A stretch of 64,000 nucleotides of DNA from Domibacillus robiginosus (GCF_000966195.1 NZ_LAHL01000011.1:62001-126000); one strand, 5' to 3'. Counted from the first letter of the stretch, positions 38,520 to 47,863 are shown. The notes: generated from the sequence alone by a model not told the origin. Program-made: numbers and translations.

Positions 38520-39236
38520 ATGAAGAAAATTTTGGTTGTAGATGATGAACCATCTATTGTCACACTAATTAAATATAATCTTGAGCAGGCAGGTTTCGAA
38601 GTAGAAACAGCTTGTGATGGAGAAGAAGCTCTTCAAAAAGCAGAGTCTGTGGCTGCAGATTTAATTATTTTAGATTGGATGCTGCCAAAGTACGATGGAA
38701 TGGAAGTTTGCAAAGATTTGCGGCAAAGACGGGTTACTACGCCCATTTTAATGCTGACAGCAAAGGACGAAGAATTTGATAAAGTGCTTGGCCTAGAACT
38801 GGGTGCGGATGATTATATGACAAAACCATTCAGTCCAAGGGAACTAATTGCACGCGTAAAAGCTATTTTGCGGCGTGTACAGCTGCCGCCAGTGGAAGTT
38901 GTCCCTGTTGAGGAAGAAGACAGCGCACTGATTAAGGTGGCCGATTTAAAACTTTATCCTGAAAAATATGAAGCCTATTATAAAGAAAATTTGCTTGATT
39001 TAACGCCAAAGGAATTTGAACTGCTGTTGTTTTTAGCCGAAAACAAAACGAGAGTCTTGACGCGTGACCAGCTGCTTGCCGCGGTTTGGAAATATGACTT
39101 TGTGGGTGACACGAGAATTGTTGATGTACATATTAGCCATTTAAGAGACAAAATGGAAGAAAACACAAAGAAACCACAATATATCAAAACAATCCGGGGC
39201 CTCGGCTATAAATTGGAAGAGCCAAAAGAAGCGTGA
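38520..39236 (+). CDS. phoP: phosphate-starvation response regulator PhoP
   Basis: OmpR/PhoB-family regulator, 238 aa. The receiver domain (residues 1-120) holds the acidic pair DDE near the start, the phosphorylated Asp52 (LDWMLPKYDG) and the conserved Lys in KPFSPREL. A C-terminal winged helix (about 140-238, RIVDVHISHLRDKM) binds DNA. ATG at 38520 follows GGAGGGAC. A TATAAT -10 lies at 38483-38488 with a poor -35, consistent with activator dependence. The stop codon overlaps the phoR start. Confidence 0.95.
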   Translation: MKKILVVDDEPSIVTLIKYNLEQAGFEVETACDGEEALQKAESVAADLIILDWMLPKYDGMEVCKDLRQRRVTTPILMLTAKDEEFDKVLGLELGADDYMTKPFSPRELIARVKAILRRVQLPPVEVVPVEEEDSALIKVADLKLYPEKYEAYYKENLLDLTPKEFELLLFLAENKTRVLTRDQLLAAVWKYDFVGDTRIVDVHISHLRDKMEENTKKPQYIKTIRGLGYKLEEPKEA

Positions 39237-41008
39237 TCAATTTTCGTGCAAAACTGATTTTGTCGCTTTTTATTTTGATTGCTGCCGTATTAGCTGCTTT
39301 AGGCATTTGGCTCGGTCAAATGTTTAAATCATATTATTTGGCGACGATCAATGACCGCCTGGAACGAGAAACTTCTATGCTCGCTGGTACAATAGAAGAC
39401 TGGGGAGGCGTGGAATCGTATAATTCTGACATGCTCGAAAAATGGAGCGGACAAATGGATACGCGTCTGAGTATCGCAGATAACAATGGGAACCTTCTTT
39501 ATGATAGCGGTGGAGAAGATGAGCGAGAAACAAATATCCATCGCGATATTGTTTACCGTATTTCGAATACACTAAATGAAGAAAATTATAGAGATTCACT
39601 GCTTCGAAAAATGGATGTTCAATATCACTGGGAGCCTATCGTAAATGCGAGGGAAGAAAGGGAAGGTTATATCGTTGTCAGCATGCGGGTAGATGCGCTT
39701 GACGAAATTTATGGACAAATTTGGGCTATTTTGCTTGCATCGCTTGGGTTTTCGCTCGTTTTAATTGTGTTGATAGGTACAAAAATCACAACCCGTTATG
39801 TTAAGCCAATTGAATCTGCTGCTGCGGTTGCGATTGAACTGGCAAAAGGTAATTACCGGGCCAGAACGTATGAAACACCGCCAGACGAAATGGGGATGCT
39901 CAGTACATCGATTAATATCCTGGCGCGGAACCTTCAGGAAATGATGCAGGCGCAGGAAGTCCACCAAAATCGTCTTACCACATTGATTGAAAACATTGAA
40001 AGCGGCCTCCTGCTAATTGATGACCGTGGATATGTTGTGATGGCCAATCGATCTTTTAAAAAGATGTATAGTACGGGTCGTATTATTAAAAAACGATATT
40101 ATGAAGTGATCACGCAGGAAGACGTGATCAAAATTGTCGAGGACGTCTTTATGACAGAAAAAAATGTCCGCCGCCAAATTAAAATAACATTTGATCTTGA
40201 AGAAAAGGATGTTGAAGTATCGGGTGCTCCAATTATCGGCACGAATGATGAATGGAAAGGTATCCTTGTCGTATTCCATGACATTACCGAAATCAAGCAT
40301 CTTGAACAAATGCGGAAAGATTTTGTGGCTAACGTTTCTCACGAATTAAAAACACCTATTACCTCTATTAAAGGATTTTCTGAAACTTTATTGGATGGGG
40401 CTTTAAGTGATCCAGATGCTGCCAAGATGTTTCTGGATATTATTTGGAAAGAAAGTGGCCGGATGGAGCGGCTTGTTGCTGATTTATTAGACCTTTCAAA
40501 AATTGAGCAAAAAGGTCTTGCACTGAATGTAACGACTGTATCCCTGGCGAAACTTTTAGAAGAAGTGATCGTTACGCTTGAAAGCCGGATGGAGGCAAAG
40601 CAGATAGATCTTCAAGTCAATATACCGGATGGGCTGGTTATTGAAGGAGATGAGTACCGGCTAAAGCAGGTATTTGTCAATCTTATTACAAACGCCATTT
40701 TATATACACCAAAAGATGGCCAGATTTTTATTCAAGCAAATGAGTCAGATCAAATGGTAAATGTAAAAGTTTCCGACACCGGAATTGGGATTGAAAAAGC
40801 GGAGCTGCCGCGTATCTTTGAGCGTTTTTATCGTGTAGACAAAGCGCGAAGCCGTGATTCGGGTGGCACGGGACTGGGCCTGGCTATCGTTAAACATATT
40901 ATGGAAGCCCATCATGGAAAAATCAATGTAGAAAGCAAGCTGAATGAAGGGACGACGTTTACTGTTTCATTTATCAAGGAATTAAGGCATGACTTTACAA
41001 AAGATTAA
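39233..41008 (+). CDS. phoR: phosphate sensor histidine kinase PhoR
   Basis: 591 aa. Two membrane helices (residues 8-28 and about 164-184) frame an extracytoplasmic sensor domain; then HAMP (about 185-240), PAS (about 245-350), HisKA with H370 in VSHELKTPITS, and a HATPase domain with NLITNA, DTGIGI and GGTGLGLAIVKHI. The start is GTG at 39233 within GTGA shared with the phoP stop, so the pair is translationally coupled. It senses cell-wall intermediate/phosphate status and phosphorylates PhoP. Confidence 0.95.
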   Translation: MINFRAKLILSLFILIAAVLAALGIWLGQMFKSYYLATINDRLERETSMLAGTIEDWGGVESYNSDMLEKWSGQMDTRLSIADNNGNLLYDSGGEDERETNIHRDIVYRISNTLNEENYRDSLLRKMDVQYHWEPIVNAREEREGYIVVSMRVDALDEIYGQIWAILLASLGFSLVLIVLIGTKITTRYVKPIESAAAVAIELAKGNYRARTYETPPDEMGMLSTSINILARNLQEMMQAQEVHQNRLTTLIENIESGLLLIDDRGYVVMANRSFKKMYSTGRIIKKRYYEVITQEDVIKIVEDVFMTEKNVRRQIKITFDLEEKDVEVSGAPIIGTNDEWKGILVVFHDITEIKHLEQMRKDFVANVSHELKTPITSIKGFSETLLDGALSDPDAAKMFLDIIWKESGRMERLVADLLDLSKIEQKGLALNVTTVSLAKLLEEVIVTLESRMEAKQIDLQVNIPDGLVIEGDEYRLKQVFVNLITNAILYTPKDGQIFIQANESDQMVNVKVSDTGIGIEKAELPRIFERFYRVDKARSRDSGGTGLGLAIVKHIMEAHHGKINVESKLNEGTTFTVSFIKELRHDFTKD

Positions 41009-41080
41009 TGAACCGTTTACATTCATTTTATATTGAGCTGGTATAGTATGAGTATCAACCCCTTTATCCAGCTTTTGTTT

Positions 41081-41120
41081 GGCGAAGGTACTTAGTTGAT
41101 GGTCCTTCGCCGCTTTTTTT
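41081..41120 (+). terminator. phoPR terminator
   Basis: GGCGAAGG/CCTTCGCC stem, 15-base loop, GC then seven T. Confidence 0.88.
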
Positions 41121-41132
41121 CCAGAGCGATCC

Positions 41133-41197
41133 AAGCCGTTGTTTTCTTTTTTTCTGCCGTGCATGGTAGAATAAAAAAGAAAAACAACGGCTTTTTT
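41133..41197. terminator. second long hairpin after phoPR
   Basis: About 22-24 bp of nearly perfect pairing between AAGCCGTTGTTTT... (from 41133) and ...AAAACAACGGCTT (to 41193), followed by T6. The arms are A/T-rich towards the loop, so it can act on either strand. Confidence 0.75.
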
Positions 41198-41204
41198 ATT
41201 GAAT

Positions 41205-41300
41205 AATGTCGAGCTCCAGTCGCTGTCGTGTCGGTTTGAAAGCTTACGGGAGGTCATTTATAAAGACGCTTAAGCAGGACGCTGCGTTATCAGCTTTTGT
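41205..41300. repeat. degenerate interspersed repeat upstream of polA
   Basis: It contains TGTCGAGCTCCAG, GGGAGGTCATTTATAAAG and GCGTTATCAGCTTTTG. These agree in order with the minus strand of the 18092-18240 repeat (CTGCTCCAG, CGAGGTCATAAGTCAG, GCGCTTTTCTT). It has lost the inner hairpin. The rest of the 371-base gap 41009-41379 is the two terminators and AT-rich leader of polA. Confidence 0.4.
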
Positions 41301-41379
41301 TTTATTCTGATGCTTACTACCGATAAACAGGCGCTTACGTTCTTTTAAATGTATTTACTATAGGTGTCAAGGAGGATGT

Positions 41380-44004
41380 ATGGAAAAAAAATTAGTGCTT
41401 ATCGATGGCAACAGCATTGCATACCGAGCTTTTTTTGCATTGCCGCTTTTAAGCAATTCAAAAGGCGTGCATACAAATGCAGTATATGGCTTTGCGATGA
41501 TGCTGAATAAAATGGTGAAAGACGAACAGCCAACTCATATGCTAGTAGCGTTTGACGCAGGCAAAACCACTTTTCGCCACAAAACTTTTACTGAATATAA
41601 AGGGACGCGCCAAAAAACGCCGCCTGAGTTATCCGAGCAATTTTCTTATGTGCGTGAACTACTGAAAGCATACAGCATTCCTTATTTTGAATTAGAAAAT
41701 TACGAGGCGGACGATATTATCGGAACACTGTCTCTTCAAGCAGAAAAAGAAGGATATACAGTCAAGGTTTATTCAGGTGACAAAGACTTAACACAGCTGG
41801 CAACAAATAAAACGACAGTATGCATTACCCGCAAAGGGATTACGGACATTGAAGAATATACGCCAGAGCATATTGAAGAAAAATACGGCTTAACCCCTCT
41901 TCAAATTATTGATATGAAGGGGCTGATGGGAGATGCCTCCGACAATATTCCCGGTGTGCCGGGCGTTGGTGAAAAAACAGCGATAAAATTGTTGAAGCAG
42001 TTTCGCTCTGTTGAAGAATTAATGGAGTCAATTGATCAGGTGAGCGGCGCCAAGCTCAAAGAAAAGCTTGTTGAACACAAAGACAAAGCGGTGATGAGCA
42101 AGCAGCTTGCTACTATTTTACGGACAGTGCCAATGGAGCTTGGGATCGAACGGCTTGCTTATAACGGGGCAGACCAGGATAAATTATATGATTTATACCG
42201 GGATCTTGAATTTAAAACGTTACTTGACGGCATTCAGCGCACCGAGGCAGCAGAACCCGTAAAAGATGTGGATTTTACAATTGTAAGGGAGCCGGAAGCG
42301 TCTTTTTTTGAACAAGCGGATGCTGTATATGTAGAAATGCTCGATGTAAATTACCACCGGTCGCCCATTGCGGGCATTTCGGTATCCGGAAATGGTAAAA
42401 CAATTTTTATGCCGGGTGAAACGGCTGTATCTTCCTCAGCATTCAAAGAGTGGGCCGAAAACCCGTCCGTTCGAAAAACCGTTTATGATGCAAAAAGAAC
42501 GGTGATTGCGCTTCGGCGTGCCGGCATTGAATTAGCGGGGATTGACTTTGATGTTTTCCTGGCCTCATATTTAATTAACCCGTCTGAATCACCGGAGGAT
42601 TTTGCGGCTGTCGCAAAGCTGCATGGCGAAGAAGGCATTGCTTCTGATGAAACCATTTATGGAAAAGGAGCGAAGCTGGCTCTTCCAGACGAACAGGTTT
42701 ATGCGAGGCATATTAGTGCAAAAGCAGAGGCATTAAGCCGTCTTGATGACACGTGTCGGCAGGAATTAACCCAAAACGATCAAAACCAGCTGTTTGATGA
42801 GCTGGAGCTCCCGCTTGCCCTTATTTTAGCAGATATGGAGTCAGAGGGCATTCGGGTGGATGTAGACCGGTTAAATGAAATGGGTACAGAATTGAAAAAA
42901 CGACTGGCTCAAATGGAACAAACGATTCACGAGCTTGCCGGAACAGATTTTAATATTAATTCACCAAAGCAGCTTGGCGTCATTTTGTTTGAAAAGCTGG
43001 GGCTTCCGCCAATTAAAAAAACAAAAACCGGCTATTCCACTTCTGCAGACGTGTTGGAAAAGCTGGCGCCATCTCATGAAATTGTGCAGCACATATTAGA
43101 TTACCGGCAAATTGGCAAGCTTCAGTCGACGTATATTGAAGGGCTGCTAAAAGTGGCGGATCCAGCTACACATAAAATTCATACCCGCTTTAACCAGGCT
43201 TTGACCCAGACAGGACGATTAAGCTCGACCGACCCCAACCTGCAAAACATTCCGATCCGTTTAGAGGAAGGACGAAAAATCCGGCAGGCATTCGTTCCGG
43301 AAAAAGAAGATTCTGTTCTGTTTGCGGCTGACTATTCCCAAATCGAGCTTCGGGTTCTGGCGCATATCAGCAGAGATGAAAAGCTCATTGATGCTTTTCA
43401 GCAGGGACTCGACATCCATACAGCAACCGCTATGGAGGTCTTTCACGTGGAAGAAGAGGGAGTCACCTCCAATATGCGACGCCAGGCAAAAGCAGTCAAT
43501 TTCGGTATTGTGTATGGAATCAGTGATTACGGCTTGTCTCAAAGCCTTGGTATTACACGCAAGGATGCCGCTGCTTTTATTGAACGTTATTTAAACACGT
43601 ATCCTGGTGTGAAAGAATACATGGACTCGGCTATCCGTGGAGCAAAAGAAAAAGGATACGTAACGACATTGCTAAACCGCCGCCGTTACATTCCTGAAGT
43701 AACCAGCCGGAATTTTAATTTGCGCTCTTTTGGTGAACGTACAGCGATGAACACGCCGATTCAAGGAAGTGCCGCTGATATTATTAAAAAAGCGATGATT
43801 GATACAGCAGAGCGTCTGGAACGGGAAGGCTTAACGTCCAAGCTTTTGCTGCAGGTGCATGATGAACTGATTTTTGATGTACCAAAAGAAGAAATTGAAC
43901 AAATGGAGCGTATTGTGCCGGATGTAATGGAACATGCTTTTGAGCTCGATGTACCGCTCAAAGTGGATTATTCATTTGGTCCGACATGGTACGATGCCAA
44001 GTAA
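41380..44004 (+). CDS. polA: DNA polymerase I
   Basis: Repair and Okazaki-fragment polymerase, 874 aa. A 5'-3' exonuclease domain (1-290; YEADDIIGTLS, MGDASDNIPGVPGVGEKTA), a degenerate 3'-5' exonuclease domain (about 300-465; DxE residues replaced by YVEM) and a polymerase domain (LFAADYSQIELRVLAH, QAKAVNFGIVYG, QVHDELIFDVP) are visible. Lack of proofreading residues is normal for Bacillus PolA. AAGGAGGAT precedes the ATG. First gene of polA-mutM-coaE. Confidence 0.97.
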   Translation: MEKKLVLIDGNSIAYRAFFALPLLSNSKGVHTNAVYGFAMMLNKMVKDEQPTHMLVAFDAGKTTFRHKTFTEYKGTRQKTPPELSEQFSYVRELLKAYSIPYFELENYEADDIIGTLSLQAEKEGYTVKVYSGDKDLTQLATNKTTVCITRKGITDIEEYTPEHIEEKYGLTPLQIIDMKGLMGDASDNIPGVPGVGEKTAIKLLKQFRSVEELMESIDQVSGAKLKEKLVEHKDKAVMSKQLATILRTVPMELGIERLAYNGADQDKLYDLYRDLEFKTLLDGIQRTEAAEPVKDVDFTIVREPEASFFEQADAVYVEMLDVNYHRSPIAGISVSGNGKTIFMPGETAVSSSAFKEWAENPSVRKTVYDAKRTVIALRRAGIELAGIDFDVFLASYLINPSESPEDFAAVAKLHGEEGIASDETIYGKGAKLALPDEQVYARHISAKAEALSRLDDTCRQELTQNDQNQLFDELELPLALILADMESEGIRVDVDRLNEMGTELKKRLAQMEQTIHELAGTDFNINSPKQLGVILFEKLGLPPIKKTKTGYSTSADVLEKLAPSHEIVQHILDYRQIGKLQSTYIEGLLKVADPATHKIHTRFNQALTQTGRLSSTDPNLQNIPIRLEEGRKIRQAFVPEKEDSVLFAADYSQIELRVLAHISRDEKLIDAFQQGLDIHTATAMEVFHVEEEGVTSNMRRQAKAVNFGIVYGISDYGLSQSLGITRKDAAAFIERYLNTYPGVKEYMDSAIRGAKEKGYVTTLLNRRRYIPEVTSRNFNLRSFGERTAMNTPIQGSAADIIKKAMIDTAERLEREGLTSKLLLQVHDELIFDVPKEEIEQMERIVPDVMEHAFELDVPLKVDYSFGPTWYDAK

Positions 44005-44016
44005 GGAGAGAGAAAC

Positions 44017-44853
44017 ATGCCGGAATTACCGGAGGTTGAAACCGTCCGCCGTACGCTCTTGGAACTTGCGGCGGGCAAAACGATTGCCAGTGTCGATGTG
44101 CGCTGGCCAAAGATGATTAAACAGCCCGAAGCAGATGCTTTTCGGGATGCACTAATCGGTGAAACGATTCAGTCAATCGATCGAAGAGGGAAGTTTTTGA
44201 TTTTCCAGCTTGATCATTATGCCCTTATTTCTCATTTGCGGATGGAAGGTAAATTTAGTGTTAATCACTCTTCAGACCCTGAGGCACCTCATACGCATGT
44301 TGTTTTTACATTTACAGATAACACCGAGCTTCGGTACCGTGATGTTCGTAAATTTGGCACGATGCATTTAACAGCAAAAGGAACGGAACACGAGCTGGCT
44401 TCGTTGAGGGTGCTGGGACCTGAACCATTTGATGAACGTTTTACGGCCGAACATTTATATGAAAAACTGCAAAAAACATCACGTCAAGTCAAAACGGCTC
44501 TTTTAGATCAAATAATCGTTACAGGGCTTGGCAACATTTATGTAGATGAAGTGCTGTTTCGGTCACGCGTGCATCCGCACCGGCTTGGCCGGACGATTAC
44601 AAAGAATGAAGCAAGGGATATTCATCAGCATACGATTTCCGTGCTGGCAGAGGCGGTTGAGCGGGGGGGAAGCACCATTCGCACGTATGTAAACAGTCAG
44701 GGACAGAAAGGAACATTTCAAGAAGTGCTGAATGTATATGGTCGTGCAGGAGAAGCGTGTGTAGAGTGTGGAGCAGAGATTGTCAAAACAAAAACGGGTG
44801 GGCGCGGCACCCACGTTTGCCTTCATTGTCAGCCGCTGGAGCATCCTTTATGA
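44017..44853 (+). CDS. mutM: formamidopyrimidine-DNA glycosylase
   Basis: Bifunctional glycosylase/AP lyase that removes 8-oxoguanine, 278 aa. The mature N-terminal proline of MPELPEVETVRR is the catalytic nucleophile. A helix-two-turn-helix (GLGNIYVDEVLF near residue 170) and a C-terminal zinc finger CVEC...CLHC are present. AAGGAGAG lies before the ATG. It overlaps coaE by 4 bases (ATGA). B. subtilis has ytaF between mutM and coaE; it is missing here. Confidence 0.97.
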   Translation: MPELPEVETVRRTLLELAAGKTIASVDVRWPKMIKQPEADAFRDALIGETIQSIDRRGKFLIFQLDHYALISHLRMEGKFSVNHSSDPEAPHTHVVFTFTDNTELRYRDVRKFGTMHLTAKGTEHELASLRVLGPEPFDERFTAEHLYEKLQKTSRQVKTALLDQIIVTGLGNIYVDEVLFRSRVHPHRLGRTITKNEARDIHQHTISVLAEAVERGGSTIRTYVNSQGQKGTFQEVLNVYGRAGEACVECGAEIVKTKTGGRGTHVCLHCQPLEHPL

Positions 44854-45446
44854 TTATTGGATTAACGGGTGGGATTGCAAGCGGAAAAAGCACAGTCAGC
44901 GATATGTTAAAAGAAAAAGGCTTTCCTGTAATTGATGCTGATATTGCGGCTCGCGCTGTTGTTGAACCGGGCCAGCCGGCTCTGCAAAAAATTGCCGATA
45001 CATTCGGTCGGGACATATTGAGCTCAGACGGAACGTTAAACCGGGAAAAGCTCGGCTCTGTTATTTTTCATGATGAGGAGAAGCGAAAGCAATTAAATGA
45101 AATTGTACATCCTGCTGTACGCGCCTGGATGATGGCGGAAAAGGATAAAGCGATAGATAAAGGACATAAAACCATTGTTTTTGACGTTCCACTTCTTTTT
45201 GAAAGCAAGCTCACATGGATGGCGGATCGTACATTGCTTATTTACGTTGCTCCCCCTATTCAACTAGAAAGGCTGATGAAGCGTAATGGTTATACAGAAG
45301 AAGAAGCATCAGCCCGTATTGCGTCTCAAATGCCCATTGAAGAAAAAAAAGAACTAGCTGATGACATAATCGACAACAGTGGAACAAAAGAGGAAACAGC
45401 GAAGCAGCTGGAACAATGGCTTGCCCGATTAGGAATTGATTCTTAA
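44850..45446 (+). CDS. coaE: dephospho-CoA kinase
   Basis: Last step of CoA synthesis. It is 198 aa with the P-loop GLTGGIASGKST at residues 4-15 and the FDVPLLFE and NNSGT-like motifs of the family. The start ATG overlaps the mutM stop, with GGAG 9 bases upstream. Its stop codon region forms part of the terminator hairpin. Confidence 0.96.
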   Translation: MIIGLTGGIASGKSTVSDMLKEKGFPVIDADIAARAVVEPGQPALQKIADTFGRDILSSDGTLNREKLGSVIFHDEEKRKQLNEIVHPAVRAWMMAEKDKAIDKGHKTIVFDVPLLFESKLTWMADRTLLIYVAPPIQLERLMKRNGYTEEEASARIASQMPIEEKKELADDIIDNSGTKEETAKQLEQWLARLGIDS

Positions 45447-45460
45447 TCGGGTCTTTTTTT
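45424..45460 (+). terminator. coaE terminator
   Basis: CCCGATTA/TAATCGGG arms with TC and seven T; the left arm is coding sequence of coaE. Confidence 0.88.
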
Positions 45461-45518
45461 GTCCCCTTCTAAAAAAAATTCAATAAGTGGGACATTTATT
45501 GTTCCATTGTCGATGAAA

Positions 45519-45561
45519 TATGTTATACTAAATTCAGTTAATTAATATAAAGTATAACATT
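45519..45561. promoter_or_regulatory. paired CcpN-like boxes in the gapB promoter region
   Basis: TATGTTATACT (45519-45529) fits the CcpN consensus as I recall it (TRTGHYATAYW) at all 11 positions. The inverted copy at 45551-45561 reads AATGTTATACT on the minus strand, 10 of 11. TATACT (45524-45529) also serves as a -10. CcpN represses gapB during glycolysis in B. subtilis. Confidence 0.65.
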
Positions 45562-45582
45562 ATTAGTAGGAGGGGCTTTTTT

Positions 45583-46614
45583 ATGACAAAAGCAAAAGTA
45601 GCAATTAACGGATTTGGACGTATTGGACGTATGGTGTTTCGTAAAGCCATTTTAGAAGACAATCTTGATATTATTGCGGTAAACGCCAGTTATCCAGCCG
45701 AAACACTTGCACATTTGCTTAAATATGATACAAATCATGGCAAATTTGAAGGAGATATTCAAATTGACGAAAAAGCCCTTATCGTAAATGGGAAGCGCGT
45801 TCAGCTTCTGTCCAGCCGTGATCCGCTTGAGCTTCCATGGGGTGAACTTGAGATAGATATTGTAATTGAAGCAACAGGGAAATTTAATGCTCGTGATAAA
45901 GCAGCCCTTCACCTGCAGGCAGGAGCCAAAAAAGTGATTTTGACTGCGCCTGGCAAAGAGGAAGATGTAACGATTGTAATGGGTGTTAATGAAGAAGTAC
46001 TTGATATTGACAATCACCATATTATTTCCAATGCATCCTGCACAACAAATTGTCTTGCGCCGGTAGCAAAAGTGCTTGATGACCAATTTGGCATCGAAAA
46101 TGGCTTGATGACAACTGTACATGCTTACACAAATGACCAAAAAAATATTGATAATCCACATAAAGATCTGCGCCGCGCCCGTGCATGCGCTCAGTCTATT
46201 ATTCCTACTTCAACAGGAGCAGCGAAAGCACTTTCTCTTGTGCTGCCGCAGTTAAAAGGAAAAGTGCATGGAATGGCCCTGCGTGTGCCAACTTCTAATG
46301 TTTCACTGGTTGACCTTGTTGTTGATGTGAAAAAGCCGGTAACAGTAGAAGAAGTAAACGAAGCCTTTCAAAAAGCAGCGGCAGGTCCATTGAATGGTAT
46401 TCTTGGCTTTACGGAAGAGCCGCTTGTATCGGTTGATTTTAATACAAATCCTCATTCTTCTACGATTGATGGCCTGACTACGATGGTGATGGGTGAAACA
46501 AAAGTAAAAGTGCTCGCCTGGTACGATAATGAGTGGGGATACTCCTGCCGTGTTGTCGATCTTGCTCAGTTTGTTGCGAAAGAAATGAAGAAAGAAGCTT
46601 ACGTTCCAGCTTAA
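45583..46614 (+). CDS. gapB: gluconeogenic glyceraldehyde-3-phosphate dehydrogenase
   Basis: NADP-preferring GAPDH for gluconeogenesis, 343 aa. The N-terminal [17 protein letters not shown], the [16 protein letters not shown] segment typical of GapB rather than GapA, and the catalytic Cys153 in [12 protein letters not shown] are visible. TAGGAGGGG precedes the ATG. The gapB-speD order matches B. subtilis. CcpN-like boxes upstream predict repression on glucose. Confidence 0.95.
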   Translation: MTKAKVAINGFGRIGRMVFRKAILEDNLDIIAVNASYPAETLAHLLKYDTNHGKFEGDIQIDEKALIVNGKRVQLLSSRDPLELPWGELEIDIVIEATGKFNARDKAALHLQAGAKKVILTAPGKEEDVTIVMGVNEEVLDIDNHHIISNASCTTNCLAPVAKVLDDQFGIENGLMTTVHAYTNDQKNIDNPHKDLRRARACAQSIIPTSTGAAKALSLVLPQLKGKVHGMALRVPTSNVSLVDLVVDVKKPVTVEEVNEAFQKAAAGPLNGILGFTEEPLVSVDFNTNPHSSTIDGLTTMVMGETKVKVLAWYDNEWGYSCRVVDLAQFVAKEMKKEAYVPA

Positions 46615-46627
46615 GTATCCCATACAT

Positions 46628-46655
46628 AAGCTCCGGTGCCGTCCGGAGCTTTTTT
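46628..46655 (+). terminator. gapB terminator
   Basis: AGCTCCGG/CCGGAGCT stem, 6-base loop, T5. Confidence 0.92.
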
Positions 46656-46679
46656 GTTTGAAAAAAATAGAGAAACTTG

Positions 46680-46708
46680 TTGCAAAATGTTGTGACAGGT
46701 CGTATACT
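46680..46708 (+). promoter_or_regulatory. speD promoter
   Basis: TTGCAA (46680-46685), 17-base spacer, TATACT (46703-46708); start of transcription near 46715. Confidence 0.6.
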
Positions 46709-46730
46709 CAACTTTGTGAAATAAATGCTT

Positions 46731-46819
46731 AAAGGGTTAGGACCTCTTCGGACTAACTTTCCCCCGTGGCAGTGATCACTTTTACAATTGATTCAAAAAA
46801 TACTTTGTAAAAGGGGGAA
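46731..46819 (+). ncRNA. structured speD leader, candidate translational switch
   Basis: Three pairings can be read. A 5' hairpin joins GTTAG (46736-46740) to CTAAC (46753-46757) with a CCTCTTCGG tip. CTTTTACAA (46779-46787) pairs perfectly with TTGTAAAAG (46805-46813). TTCCCCC (46759-46765) is complementary to GGGGGAA (46813-46819), the speD ribosome site 5 bases before the ATG. The last pairing encloses the second hairpin and would hide the Shine-Dalgarno. It matches no riboswitch class that I recognise. Confidence 0.5.
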
Positions 46820-46824
46820 CGATC

Positions 46825-47208
46825 ATGGAAACAATGGGTCGTCACGTCATTTCAGAATTATGGGGCTGCAATTTTGACAAATTAAACGATATGGAAGTCA
46901 TCGAGAGAACGTTTGTCGACGCCGCTCTTAAGTCAGGTGCGGAAATTCGCGAAGTCGCGTTCCACAAGTTTGCTCCGCAGGGAGTTAGTGGAGTCGTCAT
47001 CATCTCCGAGTCTCATTTAACGATTCACAGCTTCCCGGAACATGGATATGCTAGTATTGATGTTTATACATGTGGGGATCTTGATCCGAACATTGCTGCC
47101 AACTATATTGCAGATGCGCTTGAAGCTGAAACCCGCGAAACAATTGAAATGCCGCGCGGTATGGGTCCTGTGCGCACGCAACTTAAAGAAACTGCAAATG
47201 CGCTGTAA
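46825..47208 (+). CDS. speD: S-adenosylmethionine decarboxylase proenzyme
   Basis: Supplies decarboxylated SAM for spermidine synthesis. It is 127 aa, the class 1B small form. The proenzyme cleaves itself between Glu62 and Ser63 ([17 protein letters not shown]), turning Ser63 into the pyruvoyl cofactor; His and Cys residues of the active site ([12 protein letters not shown]) follow. The ribosome site AAAGGGGGAA is part of a structured leader. It is monocistronic. Confidence 0.95.
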   Translation: METMGRHVISELWGCNFDKLNDMEVIERTFVDAALKSGAEIREVAFHKFAPQGVSGVVIISESHLTIHSFPEHGYASIDVYTCGDLDPNIAANYIADALEAETRETIEMPRGMGPVRTQLKETANAL

Positions 47209-47217
47209 ACAAAACGG

Positions 47218-47247
47218 GGTGTATGAACTTTCATACACCTCTTTTTT
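47218..47247 (+). terminator. speD terminator
   Basis: GGTGTATGA/TCATACACC arms, then TC and a T-run. Confidence 0.9.
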
Positions 47248-47338
47248 ATTTTCATAAAGTCTCTTTTTTAGTATGATAATGAGTAAGAACAAACCAGCAC
47301 ATTGAAGGATATAAATAAAATCGGAGTTGATTAAAGCC

Positions 47339-47797
47339 ATGATTTGCCCTGACTGCCGTTTTAACGGGACGAAAGTTGTTGATTCGCGCCCGGCAGATGA
47401 CGGGCATTCCATCCGCCGGCGCCGTGAATGCGAAAAATGCGGCTACCGGTTTACGACATTTGAACGTGTAGAGCATATGCCGCTCATCGTTGTAAAAAAA
47501 GAAGGAATGCGCGAAGAATTTAACCGCGAAAAAATGCTTCGCGGATTAATAAAAGCATGTGAGAAGCGTCCGGTTCCGCTTGGAACGCTTGAGAAAATAA
47601 CTGCAGATATTGAACAGGAACTGCGCTCAAAAGGTACATCGGAAGTACAGTCAGATGAAATTGGTGAAATGGTGATGGACCGCCTTGCAGACATTGACGA
47701 AGTAGCGTATGTTCGCTTTGCATCGGTTTATCGGCAGTTTAAAGATATTAATGTGTTTTTGGATGAATTAAAAGAAATCATTAACAAAGAAAAATAA
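47339..47797 (+). CDS. nrdR: ribonucleotide reductase repressor NrdR
   Basis: Zinc-finger/ATP-cone repressor of nrd operons, 152 aa like B. subtilis NrdR. The zinc ribbon CPDC...[12 protein letters not shown] is at residues 3-38, followed by the ATP-cone (about 49-139) that senses ATP/dATP. ATG at 47339 is chosen to fit the family N-terminus MICPDC; GGAG lies 12 bases upstream, somewhat far. An in-frame TTG at 47327 is too close to that site. It precedes dnaB as in B. subtilis. Confidence 0.93.
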   Translation: MICPDCRFNGTKVVDSRPADDGHSIRRRRECEKCGYRFTTFERVEHMPLIVVKKEGMREEFNREKMLRGLIKACEKRPVPLGTLEKITADIEQELRSKGTSEVQSDEIGEMVMDRLADIDEVAYVRFASVYRQFKDINVFLDELKEIINKEK

Positions 47798-47800
47798 ACT

Positions 47801-47830
47801 CCCGGGAGAAACATGGCTCCGGGCTTTTTT
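47801..47830 (+). terminator. nrdR terminator
   Basis: CCCGGGAG/CTCCGGG arms with one bulge, then C and six T. Confidence 0.8.
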
Positions 47831-47863
47831 CTTCTTATTTAAGAAAACTTTGAGGTGAAGAAC

